A DNA stretch of 64,000 nt. It comes from Aureibaculum luteum (lineage in GTDB: Bacteria; Bacteroidota; Bacteroidia; Flavobacteriales; Flavobacteriaceae). The notes under the pieces are model-generated. The model was not told the DNA's origin. It did not search any database and was given only the letters and a program-made list of their open reading frames with translations. Numbering within the stretch: the stretch's first letter is position 1; each line of letters opens with the position of its first letter. Made by a program: the position numbers and the translations under genes. Of the stretch, positions 8,375-17,533 are shown piece after piece. The stretch spans positions 186,001 through 250,000 of the forward strand of contig NZ_QRGD01000005.1 of assembly GCF_003449015.1 (NCBI RefSeq). The letters run 5' to 3'.

Positions 8375-9962
8375 AGTTATCAATCAAATCCAAATTATAA
8401 AAACCTCCACAATTGGATTTTCTATTCTTTGAAAATTGGGTTATTAAATAGGCCGTTGTTATTAGGTTTCTTAATTCGCAAAGGTCTATAGATAATTCGG
8501 AATGATCATACAATCTTTTATTGTCTTCATACAAGCCTTTTAGCCTTCGTTCTGCTCTTAACAATCTTTCATCAGATCGTACGATACCTACATAATTACT
8601 CATTATTGTTTTAACTTCTGCCCTATCGTGCGTAATTAATATGTTTTCCATATTCTTAACAACACCACTATCATTCCAAACGGGAATATTATCTGGCATG
8701 TTCACCTTTACATACTTTTTAGATACATTTAAAAAAGCTCGGTGTGAATACACAAGAGCTTCTAATAATGAGTTTGATGCTAATCTGTTTGCACCATGTA
8801 AACCTGTTCTCGAAACCTCTCCACAAGCATATAAATTTTTGATTGATGTTTTTGCTTTCTTATTTACATTTACGCCTCCACATATATAATGTGAAGCAGG
8901 TACTACGGGTATAAAATCGTTGCGAATATCAATACCTAAAGAGGCACATTTCTCTGTAATATTTGGAAAATGGGCTTGAAATTTTTCAAAATCTAAATGC
9001 GTGCAATCTAAATATACATGGGCCGCACCACTCCTTTTCAATTCATTATCAATAGCTCTAGCCACAATATCTCTAGAAGCTAATTCTTCACGATCGTCAT
9101 AACGATGCATAAATTTTTGCTTCTTAAAATCTCTTAATTTAGCACCAAAACCTCTAACGGCTTCAGAAATTAAAAATGCCGGATATTCACCTGGGTTATA
9201 CAAGGCGGTTGGATGAAACTGAATGAACTCAACTTCAGATATTTCAGCTTTTGCCCTATAGGCTAATCCTAATCCGTCTCCTGTTGCTACTTCCGGATTT
9301 GTAGTCGTGGTATAAACCTGCCCACTTCCTCCTGTTGCTAACAAGGTGAATTTAGACACAAATGTTTTTACAACATTGGCTTTAGCATCCAAAACATAAG
9401 CTCCAAAACATGATAATTTAGAATTTCTTTTCGTTTTTTTCTTTTGAACTTGATGCTCTGTAATTAAATCAATGGCATAGTGATAGGTCAAGTAATTGAT
9501 ATTATCAGCTTCTTTAACTTGTTTAATCAAAGCCCGTTCTATTTCGCCACCAGTAATATCTTTATAATGTAAAACTCTATTTTGTGAATGACCACCTTCT
9601 TTACCTAAGTCAAAAGTTCCTTTCTTATTAGTATCAAATCTCGTACCCCAATCAATCAATTCTTGAATTCTGGTCGGAGCATCTTTTATAACCATACGCA
9701 CCACCTTTTCGTCACACAAGCCATCTCCTGCAACCAACGTATCTTCAATATGTTGCTCAAAAGTATCTACTGATTGATTATAAACAGAAGCAATTCCGCC
9801 TTGAGCATATTTGGTGTTAGATTCATCTATCTCATTTTTTGTAATAATAGTAACGGTGGCATCTTTATATTTTTCAGCTATTTTTAAAGCAAAACTTAAT
9901 CCTGAAATACCAGAACCCAATACCAAAAAATCCGTTTTATACAATTCTGTATTACTTTTCAT
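8373..9962 (-). CDS. nadB: L-aspartate oxidase, first step of NAD biosynthesis from aspartate
   Basis: The 529-residue flavoprotein oxidises L-aspartate to iminoaspartate. It has an N-terminal FAD-binding motif VLGSGISGLSFALKIA, then NTKYAQGGIASV, GGHSQNRVLHYKDITG, EFIQFHPTALY, SEAVRGFGAKL, SHYICGGVNVN and LYACGEVSRTGLHGANRLASNSLLEALV, which is the NadB rather than succinate dehydrogenase pattern. The C-terminal helical domain is intact and ends NCGGFYNLDLID. It lies 6 bp after nadA in the same operon, so the two enzymes make quinolinate together. No nadC is visible in the window. Confidence 0.96.
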   Translation of the reverse strand: MKSNTELYKTDFLVLGSGISGLSFALKIAEKYKDATVTIITKNEIDESNTKYAQGGIASVYNQSVDTFEQHIEDTLVAGDGLCDEKVVRMVIKDAPTRIQELIDWGTRFDTNKKGTFDLGKEGGHSQNRVLHYKDITGGEIERALIKQVKEADNINYLTYHYAIDLITEHQVQKKKTKRNSKLSCFGAYVLDAKANVVKTFVSKFTLLATGGSGQVYTTTTNPEVATGDGLGLAYRAKAEISEVEFIQFHPTALYNPGEYPAFLISEAVRGFGAKLRDFKKQKFMHRYDDREELASRDIVARAIDNELKRSGAAHVYLDCTHLDFEKFQAHFPNITEKCASLGIDIRNDFIPVVPASHYICGGVNVNKKAKTSIKNLYACGEVSRTGLHGANRLASNSLLEALVYSHRAFLNVSKKYVKVNMPDNIPVWNDSGVVKNMENILITHDRAEVKTIMSNYVGIVRSDERLLRAERRLKGLYEDNKRLYDHSELSIDLCELRNLITTAYLITQFSKNRKSNCGGFYNLDLIDN

Positions 9963-9968
9963 TTGAAA

Positions 9969-10964
9969 TTACTTAGATAATTCTAACATTCTATTAATTG
10001 AAACTATGGCTTTTTTACTTAGGTCTTTGTCAACTTCAATAGCTGGTAATTCATACTGCATACATAAATATAATTTCTTCATGTTATTCATTTTCATATA
10101 CATACATTCACTACAGGCACAGGTATTATCTTCTTTAGCCGGAGCTGGTATAATCTCTTTATCAGGATTATCTAACATCATTTGATATAAAATACCCGCC
10201 TCTGTGGCTACAATAAATGTTTTTTTATCGCTATTCTTTACATGATTTAACAAACCTGATGTAGAACCAATATAAGAGGCTGTTTTTAAAATATGAGCTT
10301 GAGATTCTGGATGAGCAATAATTTCAGCCGTTGGATGCTTTTGATAGAGTGTAATTAACTTTTCAACAGAAAATGCTTCATGAACCATACAAGCACCATC
10401 CCAAAGTAACATTTCTCTACCAGTTTCCTTATTTAAATAAGCACCTAAATTTCTATCGGGTGCAAAAATAATGGGTTGGTCCAAAGGAATAGAATCAACT
10501 ATCTTTTTCGCATTAGAAGAGGTACAAACAATATCACTTAAGGCCTTAATTTCTGCCGAACAGTTTATATAAGTAACCACAATATGATTTGGATGCTCTT
10601 TTTTGAATGCTGCAAATTCTTTTGGCGGACAACTATCTGCCAATGAGCAACCCGCTTTTAAATCGGGTAATACCACTTTTTTGGTTGGATTTAAAATTTT
10701 AGCGGTTTCCGCCATAAAATGTACCCCAGCAAAAACAATCATATCTGCATCAGTTTCAGCGGCCTTTTGAGCTAAATACAAGCTATCACCAACAAAATCT
10801 GCTATGGCCTGAATTTCATCAATTTGATAATAATGAGCTAGGATTACGGCATTCTTTTCTTTTTTTAATCTTTTTATTTCAGCTACATAATCAATATTTG
10901 GTGTATTTATTTCTAAAAACCCCTTATTCTCTAAGTTTCTCTTTGCGTGTTCTAAAATCTCCAT
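9969..10964 (-). CDS. nadA: Quinolinate synthase (4Fe-4S)
   Basis: The 331-residue enzyme condenses iminoaspartate with dihydroxyacetone phosphate to quinolinate. It has the NadA hallmarks ILAHYYQ near residue 42, [35 protein letters not shown] and IIAHPES. Cluster-ligand cysteines are expected at 106, 192 and 284 or 287 ([10 protein letters not shown]). It is the first gene of the nadA-nadB operon. A -7 promoter box TATCTTTG lies on the minus strand at 10999-11006, which gives a leader of about 28 nt. Confidence 0.96.
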   Translation of the reverse strand: MEILEHAKRNLENKGFLEINTPNIDYVAEIKRLKKEKNAVILAHYYQIDEIQAIADFVGDSLYLAQKAAETDADMIVFAGVHFMAETAKILNPTKKVVLPDLKAGCSLADSCPPKEFAAFKKEHPNHIVVTYINCSAEIKALSDIVCTSSNAKKIVDSIPLDQPIIFAPDRNLGAYLNKETGREMLLWDGACMVHEAFSVEKLITLYQKHPTAEIIAHPESQAHILKTASYIGSTSGLLNHVKNSDKKTFIVATEAGILYQMMLDNPDKEIIPAPAKEDNTCACSECMYMKMNNMKKLYLCMQYELPAIEVDKDLSKKAIVSINRMLELSK

Positions 10965-10998
10965 AGTTCAATTTTATCGTATTTTTTTTGATGCTCCA

Positions 10999-11006
10999 CA
11001 AAGATA
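10999..11006 (-). promoter_or_regulatory. -7 promoter box of nadA-nadB
   Basis: The minus strand reads TATCTTTG here, matching the Bacteroidota TAnnTTTG box, about 35 nt upstream of the nadA ATG. The -33 element is only loosely matched by a TTG further upstream. Confidence 0.55.
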
Positions 11007-11189
11007 GTTTTTGTTTATAAGGTTGACAATTTATTTACTTTAGAAAAAAAACTTACATAATTTATAGCAATCTCATTTCATAAATTAGTTAGGGATATTA
11101 ATGTCTATTTCACCACTATGTTCTTCCCTTTTTTGTAAATTTACACCTCACAAATTTGATTATTTTATATAATATTTGATGTAGATTAT

Positions 11190-12647
11190 ATGCTCGAAAA
11201 AACACATGCCCCTCTTACATTAACCAAAGAGGAAATGCAACAATATGGTTATAAAGTTGTAGATTTAATTGTTTCGCATTTTGGAGACTTAAGCTCAGCA
11301 AAAATAGTTAGTCTTGCTGATAGAAAACAGATGGATGAACTCCTTCAACAACCTATCCCCAATAAACCCAGCTCACCAGAAAAAGTGCTACAAGATGTTG
11401 TCGATAATGTTTTAACCAATGTAGACTTTTTAACACATCCTAAGTTTTACTCGTTTGTTCCTAGTCCAAGTAATTTTATTAGTGCCATGGCAGACGCTAT
11501 TGCTTCCGGGTTTAACATTTTTTCTGGTGGGTGGTCAAATTCTCCAGCAGCAGCAGAATTAGAAATTGTAGTGATCAACTGGTTTTTAGAAATGTTTCAT
11601 TTTCCTGTTGTAGAAGGCGGCGGTATTTTAACCAGTGGTGGCTCAATGGCAAATTTAACAGCCTTAACTACTGCAAGGCGTATAAAATGTAAAAACGATT
11701 ATTCAAAAGCCACCATATATCTATCTGATCAGGCTCATTCTTCGAACATTAAAGCAATTAGGGTATTAGGTTTTAAGGAACAACAAGTACGGATAATTCC
11801 TACAGACATGGAATTCAAAATGTCTTTAAATAAACTTAAAAACGCCATTGCTAAAGATAAAATTGAAGGTAATAAGCCCTTTTGTATCATAGCTTCAGCG
11901 GGCACAACAAATACAGGTACTGTTGATCCCTTAGAAGAAATAGCCGATATCTGTGCCAAAGAAAATTTATGGATGCATGTTGATGGTGCTTATGGTGGAG
12001 CGGCAATTTTAGCTGACAAAGGAAAAACCTATTTAAAAGGCATTGAAAGAGCAGATTCTCTTACGGTAGATCCTCATAAATGGTTTTTTCAACCTTATGA
12101 AATTGGATGTCTTTTGGTGAAAAATCACAAATGGTTAAGTAAAACGTTTAGCGAGAAACCCGTTTACTTACGAGATATTGAAGGAAATGAATCTGAAATA
12201 AATTTTTATGATCATGGTATTCAATTAACACGTGGTTTTAGAGCGTTAAAACTTTATATGTCTATAAAAACGTTTGGGTTAGACCAATTTAAAGAAGCCA
12301 TACAGTCAGGTATTTCACTTACCGAAAATGTAGAAGATTTCTTACGAAAAAGTTCAAAATGGGAAGTAGTTTCACCTGCAACATTAGCCATTATTAACTT
12401 TAGGTGTAATCCGATTGAACAAAACTTAACTGAAAAAGAATTAGATGCGTTAAATCAGTATATCTCCAAAGAAATATTAAATTCTCACAGTGCTGTTTTG
12501 GTGACTACTATTTTACAAGACCAAGTTGTATTGAGAATGTGTCTTATTAACCCGAGAACTACACTTGACGATATAAAAGACACGCTTAATTCTTGCGAAA
12601 AATTTGCGACAACATTTATAAAAAATATGACACATGAATCTATATAA
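11190..12647 (+). CDS. PLP-dependent group II amino acid decarboxylase (aromatic-L-amino-acid/diaminobutyrate decarboxylase-like)
   Basis: The 485-residue enzyme carries the group II decarboxylase pattern: PKFYSFVPSPSNFISAMADA near the start, GGILTSGGSMANLTAL, DQAHSSNIKAIRVLG, CIIASAGTTNTGTVDP, WMHVDGAYGG with the cofactor aspartate, and the PLP lysine in TVDPHKWFFQP near residue 298. The family decarboxylates aromatic amino acids, glutamate, diaminobutyrate or aspartate, and the substrate cannot be assigned from these motifs. It is soluble. The following lipoprotein gene overlaps it by 14 bp, which suggests a two-gene transcript. Confidence 0.9.
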   Translation: MLEKTHAPLTLTKEEMQQYGYKVVDLIVSHFGDLSSAKIVSLADRKQMDELLQQPIPNKPSSPEKVLQDVVDNVLTNVDFLTHPKFYSFVPSPSNFISAMADAIASGFNIFSGGWSNSPAAAELEIVVINWFLEMFHFPVVEGGGILTSGGSMANLTALTTARRIKCKNDYSKATIYLSDQAHSSNIKAIRVLGFKEQQVRIIPTDMEFKMSLNKLKNAIAKDKIEGNKPFCIIASAGTTNTGTVDPLEEIADICAKENLWMHVDGAYGGAAILADKGKTYLKGIERADSLTVDPHKWFFQPYEIGCLLVKNHKWLSKTFSEKPVYLRDIEGNESEINFYDHGIQLTRGFRALKLYMSIKTFGLDQFKEAIQSGISLTENVEDFLRKSSKWEVVSPATLAIINFRCNPIEQNLTEKELDALNQYISKEILNSHSAVLVTTILQDQVVLRMCLINPRTTLDDIKDTLNSCEKFATTFIKNMTHESI

Positions 12648-13296
12648 ATATTTATTCTTTTTAACATTAATTGCAATAGTTGGCTGTACAAAAAAGTCTA
12701 TAAAAATTCCTGTACTAAATGTTGCGGGTATTCAAGATACTATTTATGACAATTCTCAAATTTGGATTTTTGCGGAAGAAAAAGATGGTGATACCATTGC
12801 TACATTAAATAGAAAAAATAGTATTGCTACGACAAGTTGGATCTATAATATTGACAAAAGCTTACCCATGTCTTTGGTGGTGCCTTATTTACAGAAGCTT
12901 ACAGAAAAAAGAGAAAAGCCTGCTTTACATGAAAAAGATGAAGACGATTTTAATTACTTCTCTTATGTAGATTCTGATGCGAACCTCTTATCTATGGTTA
13001 AGTTTGATGTTATTTATTATGATACTAGTAAAACGATGGATACCAATAAATTTGTAAAAGATACTTTAAATAAACATGTTGTAATAAATTATAATCAAAA
13101 TGGTTTGGCTATAAATGACAGCGTAATTTCAATAAACAATTTGAACAACTATTTTGTAAAACGATCACCAGAAAAGGAAATAAATGTCCACTTAACTTTT
13201 GATAAAGATATAAAATATAATGACTATTTACTTTTAAAAGCTCGCTTGCAAAATAGCAACAACATTAAGCTTGACACCATTGAATTTGTAAATTAA
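12634..13296 (+). CDS. Small lipoprotein with weak ExbD/TolR-like C-terminal segment
   Basis: The 220-residue protein has a lipoprotein leader MNLYKYLFFLTLIAIVGCTK with lipid Cys18. The remainder is predicted periplasmic. The last 70 residues (NNLNNYFVKRSPEKEINVHL, then YNDYLLLKARLQNSNNIKLD) resemble the folded periplasmic part of ExbD/TolR, but the usual N-terminal membrane anchor and aspartate are replaced by a lipid anchor. It starts inside the end of the decarboxylase gene. I cannot assign a function; the ExbD resemblance is inference from pattern only. Confidence 0.75.
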   Translation: MNLYKYLFFLTLIAIVGCTKKSIKIPVLNVAGIQDTIYDNSQIWIFAEEKDGDTIATLNRKNSIATTSWIYNIDKSLPMSLVVPYLQKLTEKREKPALHEKDEDDFNYFSYVDSDANLLSMVKFDVIYYDTSKTMDTNKFVKDTLNKHVVINYNQNGLAINDSVISINNLNNYFVKRSPEKEINVHLTFDKDIKYNDYLLLKARLQNSNNIKLDTIEFVN

Positions 13297-13380
13297 ATAC
13301 TAATTATATTTACGGATAGTTCAAGTATGCTTGTATAATTGTTGTATGTCATTTAAAAAATCATAATTAGAATATTATAT

Positions 13381-13480
13381 TTATATGCTAAAACATATAA
13401 ATTAATGTTTTAGCATCAAATTATATCTAATTGCATATAATTTAATATATTTGTTTAATATTATATTTAAAAGCATATAA
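13381..13480 (+). promoter_or_regulatory. Operator/promoter region of the hipBST operon
   Basis: ATGCTAAAACAT (13385-13396) and ATGTTTTAGCAT (13405-13416) form a perfect 12-bp inverted repeat with an 8-nt spacer. Copies of a GCATATAA box lie at 13432-13440 and 13472-13480, and in reverse orientation at 13381-13389. A -7 box TATATTTG lies at 13446-13453, between the operator copies, and the last copy abuts the hipB start codon. This layout fits autorepression by the HTH protein HipB. Confidence 0.7.
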
Positions 13481-13689
13481 TGAAGCAATTAGCAGAGTTT
13501 GTCAAAGAACGGAGAAAAGAAGTTAATCTGACTCAGAAAGAATTCGCTGAACGAGCAGGAGTAGCACTAACTGTAGTGCGTAAAATCGAACAGGGTAAAA
13601 CGAATCTAAATATGGATAAGGTAAATCTAGTTCTTAATATGTTTGGACATGAATTAGCTCCTGTTAATAGTAAAAAACGGGCTGAATGA
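13480..13689 (+). CDS. hipB: HipB-like HTH antitoxin/autorepressor of a HipBST system
   Basis: This 69-residue protein is essentially one Cro/C1-type helix-turn-helix (FVKERRKEVNLTQKEFAERAGVALTVVRKIEQGKTNL). It is shorter than E. coli K-12 HipB and lacks an extended C-terminal tail. It overlaps hipS by 4 bp (ATGA). In HipBST systems HipB binds the operator and, through HipT, forms a repressing complex. Inverted repeats cover the promoter just upstream. Confidence 0.88.
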   Translation: MKQLAEFVKERRKEVNLTQKEFAERAGVALTVVRKIEQGKTNLNMDKVNLVLNMFGHELAPVNSKKRAE

Positions 13690-14024
13690 GAAAGGGAAAG
13701 GTATTTTATAAAAACCATTTGGCTGGCATTATTACGGAGACGAATGAGGGCGAATATGAATTTCAATATAACAATCAATACGCCAAAGATCATCCAAATG
13801 ACTTCATTACGTTCACTATGCCAGTTAGAGAGAAGCCATATAAAGAGAAGCGACTCTTTCCTTTTTTTGAAGGATTGATACCTGAAGGGTGGTTGTTAGA
13901 TATAGCTTCCAAAAACTGGAAAATCAATAAAAATGATCGTATGGGATTACTTCTGACCTGCTGTCAGAATTGTATCGGTGCAGTAAGTGTGGAACCTATA
14001 ACAGAAGAAGAAAATGAAGCATAA
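13686..14024 (+). CDS. hipS: HipS, stand-alone HipA N-subdomain antitoxin
   Basis: The 112-residue protein equals the N-terminal subdomain of HipA only: RKGKVFYKNHLAGIITE, DFITFTMPVR, LFPFFEGLIPEGWLL, and NDRMGLLLTCCQNCIGAVSV. It overlaps hipB by 4 bp and hipT by 11 bp. In characterised HipBST systems this piece has separated from the kinase and acts as the antitoxin. The split here looks natural rather than a frameshift, since both open frames are intact and the downstream frame starts with its own ATG and CxxC-containing segment. Confidence 0.88.
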   Translation: MRKGKVFYKNHLAGIITETNEGEYEFQYNNQYAKDHPNDFITFTMPVREKPYKEKRLFPFFEGLIPEGWLLDIASKNWKINKNDRMGLLLTCCQNCIGAVSVEPITEEENEA

Positions 14025-14961
14025 ATGCTTATATTGTTATGAACCTGTTGAAAATGAACTGGACTTTCACGAAAAGTGTTCAATTGAATTCTTTGGAACA
14101 CCAACATCTCCTAAAATTGAATATTCGCTTGACCAAATGGACGAACTTGCGAAAAATGTCGTAGAGCGAAGTATTGCTATCCCAGGAGTTCAGCCGAAAC
14201 TATCTATGTCTATGGTCAAAGAAACCAAGGAGAATTCGGATACACGACTGACTGTAGTTGGTGCATTAGGTGGACAATTTATATTTAAACCACCTACTGA
14301 CAGATTTCCAGAAATGCCTGAAAACGAACATGTAACAATGCGAATAGGTGAAGCTTTAGGAATTCGAGTAGTACCATCATCATTGATTCGAATTTTATCT
14401 GGAGAACTTTCCTATATAACTAAACGAGTTGACCGAACAGAAACTGGAGAAAAAATCCACATGCTCGATATGTTTCAGATCACTGAAGCATTTGATAAGT
14501 ATAAAGGTTCAATGGAGAAAATTGGAAAAGCATTAGACCACTATTCTAGTAACACATTGCTTGATAAAACCTTTTTCTTTGACTTAGCTCTTTTCTCCTT
14601 TTTAACGGGAAATAGCGATATGCACTTAAAGAACTTCTCGATGATCGAAAGCCCTTCTGGTTGGATTTTGTCTCCTGCCTATGATCTTTTGAATGTTGCA
14701 ATTGTGTTTCCAGAAGATACAGAAGAACTTGCACTGACAATAGTTGGGAAGAAAAAGAAGTTAAAACGTGAACACTTTGAACAGTTCGCAGAAGGATTAG
14801 GATTAACTCCTAAACAAATTAAAGGAGCTTTTAATCGAATGATAAAGAATAAATCAAAAGCATTCAATTGGATTGATCGATCGTTTCTATCAAATGAAAT
14901 GAAAACTGCCTATAAAGAGTTGCTAAAAAGTAGATACAAACAATTAGGACATAAAGAATAA
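14014..14961 (+). CDS. hipT: HipT, serine/threonine kinase toxin of a HipBST system
   Basis: The 315-residue HipA-like kinase lacks the N-subdomain. It begins with a small cysteine-bearing segment (Cys5, Cys8, Cys22). The Gly-rich loop region is RSIAIPGVQPKLS (about residues 52-64), the catalytic segment is LTGNSDMHLKNFSM, and the metal-binding DFG-equivalent is SPAYDLLNV. In E. coli O127 HipT the loop is preceded by a two-serine SIS motif used for autophosphorylation; here Ser53 is present but the second position is Ala55. Known HipT phosphorylates tryptophanyl-tRNA synthetase; the target here is unknown. It is the last gene of the operon. Confidence 0.88.
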   Translation: MKHKCLYCYEPVENELDFHEKCSIEFFGTPTSPKIEYSLDQMDELAKNVVERSIAIPGVQPKLSMSMVKETKENSDTRLTVVGALGGQFIFKPPTDRFPEMPENEHVTMRIGEALGIRVVPSSLIRILSGELSYITKRVDRTETGEKIHMLDMFQITEAFDKYKGSMEKIGKALDHYSSNTLLDKTFFFDLALFSFLTGNSDMHLKNFSMIESPSGWILSPAYDLLNVAIVFPEDTEELALTIVGKKKKLKREHFEQFAEGLGLTPKQIKGAFNRMIKNKSKAFNWIDRSFLSNEMKTAYKELLKSRYKQLGHKE

Positions 14962-15142
14962 GACGAAACCACTACTACCACTATCATCCATTGTGTCAGT
15001 AGCTAAGCTTTGGGCTTTTACCAAAAATTGCTATTTTTGAACCATGGCTTAATTCTCTTGGAATAGTCCATGCAAGATCCGATAATTCCACAACAAACCA
15101 AATTCATAGACGTTACAGACAATCATAACAAATCAATAATTG

Positions 15143-16204
15143 ATGATAAAGATAAAGGATATAGGAACATTTGAAAGTGTTCCACAAATTGTTGAAAATA
15201 TAATTAACAGCAATTTAGAGGCCTTAAACGAGCACTCAAACCAAGGCTGGGATATTGAAAAGTTAATTGTAATAGATGAATATATAGAAGAAACACCACT
15301 TGATTTAGCCTTAATTATGAACGCCTTTGAATCAGTCAAATGGCTTGTAAAAAAAGGTATTGACCTCAATAGAAAAGAGAATCCAAGTTTTTTGAGAGCA
15401 GTGCGATATTGTAATGAAGATATTATTAAATATGTCGTTGCACATGGAGCAAAAGTTAACCTTGTTAATAATGTTAAATCAGATGCATTTGAACAAGCCC
15501 TTTATGGGAAGCAATTTAAGCACCTTCCACTAATACATGAATTAGGCTATTCCGTTAGTGCATATGGAGGAAAGGCTTTTCGCAAAGTTGTGAGCGACCA
15601 AAACTACAAGGCCATTGATTTTTTTATAACAAATGGAGTTGATATTAATTATAATGAACCTGATATGGTTTATTCCTTTAAACCAACCCCTTTGTGCGTA
15701 GCAGCCAGGTATGTAGATTTAAAAATGTGTAAATACTTGATTAATCAAGGTGCTGATGTAACCATCGCTGAAAAAGACGGCATGCGACCTTATAGTATTG
15801 CCATAGAAAAAGGAGACGCTGAAATGGCAACATATTTCAAATCATTAGAGCCAGCTGAATATCACAACTTACAGAATAAGTTAGAGGAGTTAAAGCCTTA
15901 CAAATTACCCAAAGATTTAATTGATTATCTGAGTGGCGATAATTTACATTTAGAATTACCGGATAGCGATTTTGAGTTCTTTGATTTCTTTTCACTTACT
16001 GATACCGTTCCTTTTAAATTTGGAAGAAAAAAACTGTTAAGAATCTCTAAAACATCAGGAGATTATGATCATCTCATGCTTGTATGGAATCCTAAAACAA
16101 AAAAAATTGCTTTCTATGATCTGGAACATGAAGAATTGACTGATTTATGTAATTTTAAAGAGTTTTTTAAAAACCCTGATTTCCATTTAGAAAAAATATT
16201 CTAA
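15143..16204 (+). CDS. Ankyrin-repeat protein with C-terminal SMI1/KNR4 (SUKH)-like domain
   Basis: This 353-residue protein starts at ATG 15143; a TTG one codon earlier is also possible. Residues about 45-230 contain ankyrin repeats, for example TPLDLALIMNAFESVKWLVK, NEDIIKYVVAHGAKVN and DLKMCKYLINQGADVT. The last 110 residues (LPKDLIDYLSG to FKEFFKNPDF) have the length and pattern of a SUKH domain, including the phrase DHLMLVWNPKTKKIAFYDLE. SUKH proteins often act as immunity proteins against secreted toxins, but no toxin gene is adjacent. It lies between hipBST and the repeat-separated cassette genes and may be the first, decayed-edge cassette of that array. Confidence 0.75.
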   Translation: MIKIKDIGTFESVPQIVENIINSNLEALNEHSNQGWDIEKLIVIDEYIEETPLDLALIMNAFESVKWLVKKGIDLNRKENPSFLRAVRYCNEDIIKYVVAHGAKVNLVNNVKSDAFEQALYGKQFKHLPLIHELGYSVSAYGGKAFRKVVSDQNYKAIDFFITNGVDINYNEPDMVYSFKPTPLCVAARYVDLKMCKYLINQGADVTIAEKDGMRPYSIAIEKGDAEMATYFKSLEPAEYHNLQNKLEELKPYKLPKDLIDYLSGDNLHLELPDSDFEFFDFFSLTDTVPFKFGRKKLLRISKTSGDYDHLMLVWNPKTKKIAFYDLEHEELTDLCNFKEFFKNPDFHLEKIF

Positions 16205-16224
16205 TAAAAGACAGCCTATAAATA

Positions 16225-16334
16225 TGTATAATTTAAAATAACCCAATCTCTTGAGCTTCATAATTCAAGAAAAAAACTATAGTAAGTATAACGAATATAA
16301 ACGCTCCCGAAGTATCGGGACGTTTATACAAATG
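16225..16334 (+). repeat. Partial cassette-repeat unit (3' half only)
   Basis: This stretch shares the AGCTTC, TAATTCAAGAAAAAA and ACTATA..AAG blocks and the TTTATACAA(A)T end with the longer units downstream. It carries the near-palindromic hairpin at 16300-16324, whose inner bases run in the inverted orientation relative to those at 17485, 19206 and 20300. The 5' half seen in the complete units is missing. Confidence 0.65.
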
Positions 16335-16377
16335 TTGTGTGCAATAAATAGTATAAATTAAAAAAAGAATATATAAA

Positions 16378-17205
16378 ATGAATTTGAAATTATACTTTAT
16401 CCTTTTTTATGTTAGTTGTTTTTCACAGAAAGAAAATAATTTAATTGAAAATGATAAACTAAAATTAAATTACATCTATCATAAAGATGGCGAAGGAATA
16501 AACCCTACTTATTTCTTTGACTTTATAATTTATAAAAACGGAAATAAAATTCAGGTAATTAAAAATTTGGAAGCATATCCAAAAGCTTATTTTGAAGATC
16601 TAAATTTTGACGGGATAACAGATATACGTATTTCAGCTGGTGCATCTAGAAACCCATACAATGCATATTCTTATTTTTTTATATATAACCCAAAGACTAA
16701 AAAATTTGAAGACAGAAAAGAATACAAGGAAATCTCAAGACCAAAATATGATAGTAAAAAAAGAGAGATAACTTCAATTCATTATGAGAAATATGGTAAC
16801 AAACAAGTTGTAAAGAAATTTAAAATATTCAAAAACTCAATACGAAAAATTAGAATGTTTAGTATTTATGATGGATGGGAAATTGGATGGATGAATAAGA
16901 GAATTAGAGAGGAATATGATTACACAAAAAATATTTTAATAAAATATATCGAAGATAGAGATGGTGTTTTAAACCAAACAAAAGAAATTTATAAGCTAAA
17001 AGGGGAATCAAAGACTTTAATTGAAAAGATTATTACTGTAGAATATCTTTGTGCACTTTGTCCTGATGGAGAAACAAAATCTTATACTGAATATTGGAAA
17101 ATGAAAAATTCAAAATTAAAATTTATAAAAAAAACGGAAAAACTGACCAAATTCAATATAGACTTCAAGTTTATTGAACATAATGAGGAAAGTATATATA
17201 AATAA
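16378..17205 (+). CDS. Secreted protein of unknown function with XAC2610/FG-GAP-like calcium-motif segment
   Basis: The 275-residue protein starts MNLKLYFILFYVSCFSQ, a short signal peptide. Residues around 75-110 read FEDLNFDGITDIRISAG followed by YSYFFIYNPKTKKFEDRKEY, matching the pattern of small secreted XAC2610-type proteins that carry a DxNxDGxxD calcium-binding loop. The second half is Lys-rich with repeated Tyr and lacks recognised motifs. It is the first gene clearly framed by the array repeats. Its left boundary is GTTGTGTGCA, but the matching right boundary is absent, so the cassette is probably incomplete. Confidence 0.6.
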   Translation: MNLKLYFILFYVSCFSQKENNLIENDKLKLNYIYHKDGEGINPTYFFDFIIYKNGNKIQVIKNLEAYPKAYFEDLNFDGITDIRISAGASRNPYNAYSYFFIYNPKTKKFEDRKEYKEISRPKYDSKKREITSIHYEKYGNKQVVKKFKIFKNSIRKIRMFSIYDGWEIGWMNKRIREEYDYTKNILIKYIEDRDGVLNQTKEIYKLKGESKTLIEKIITVEYLCALCPDGETKSYTEYWKMKNSKLKFIKKTEKLTKFNIDFKFIEHNEESIYK

Positions 17206-17519
17206 TATTACTACGGACTCTCTCCTATTAGTGATTAATAACCTTAACAATATTATTTTTAAAAAATACTGCAGTTAACAAAGTACTGCAGTAAAAAACA
17301 TCAAAAAACACCCTTTTTTCACAACACATTTTCACCATAAGTATGACCTAAATCTTCTATTTGCTTTATTACCATTTTATTGCTACATTTGAAAGGCTGT
17401 CGCTAAATAAAACCCTACTCCAACCCTATTGAAGTGCTGTTCTCTTTAGCTTCGTAATTACAATAAAAAAATGATAACGAGTAAAACGTCCCGATACTTC
17501 GGGAGCGTTTATACAATTG
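17206..17519 (+). repeat. Cassette-repeat unit A (3' half intact, 5' half replaced)
   Basis: The conserved 3' module (ATTGCTACATTTGAAAGG to CTCTTTAGCTTC, then the hairpin at 17485-17509 and TTTATACAATT) runs from about 17377 to 17519. The first 150 nt differ from the complete units and contain TACTGCAGT twice in direct order (17267-17275 and 17284-17292), each including the palindrome ACTGCAGT. The loss of the usual 5' module explains the absent right boundary of the preceding gene. Confidence 0.7.
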
Positions 17520-17533
17520 TTACCATACATTAG

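Noticed and set aside
13686-14961. A single hipA gene broken by a frameshift
   Set aside because: Both pieces match the natural HipS and HipT halves, each has a proper start, and the HTH gene overlaps upstream as in known HipBST operons.
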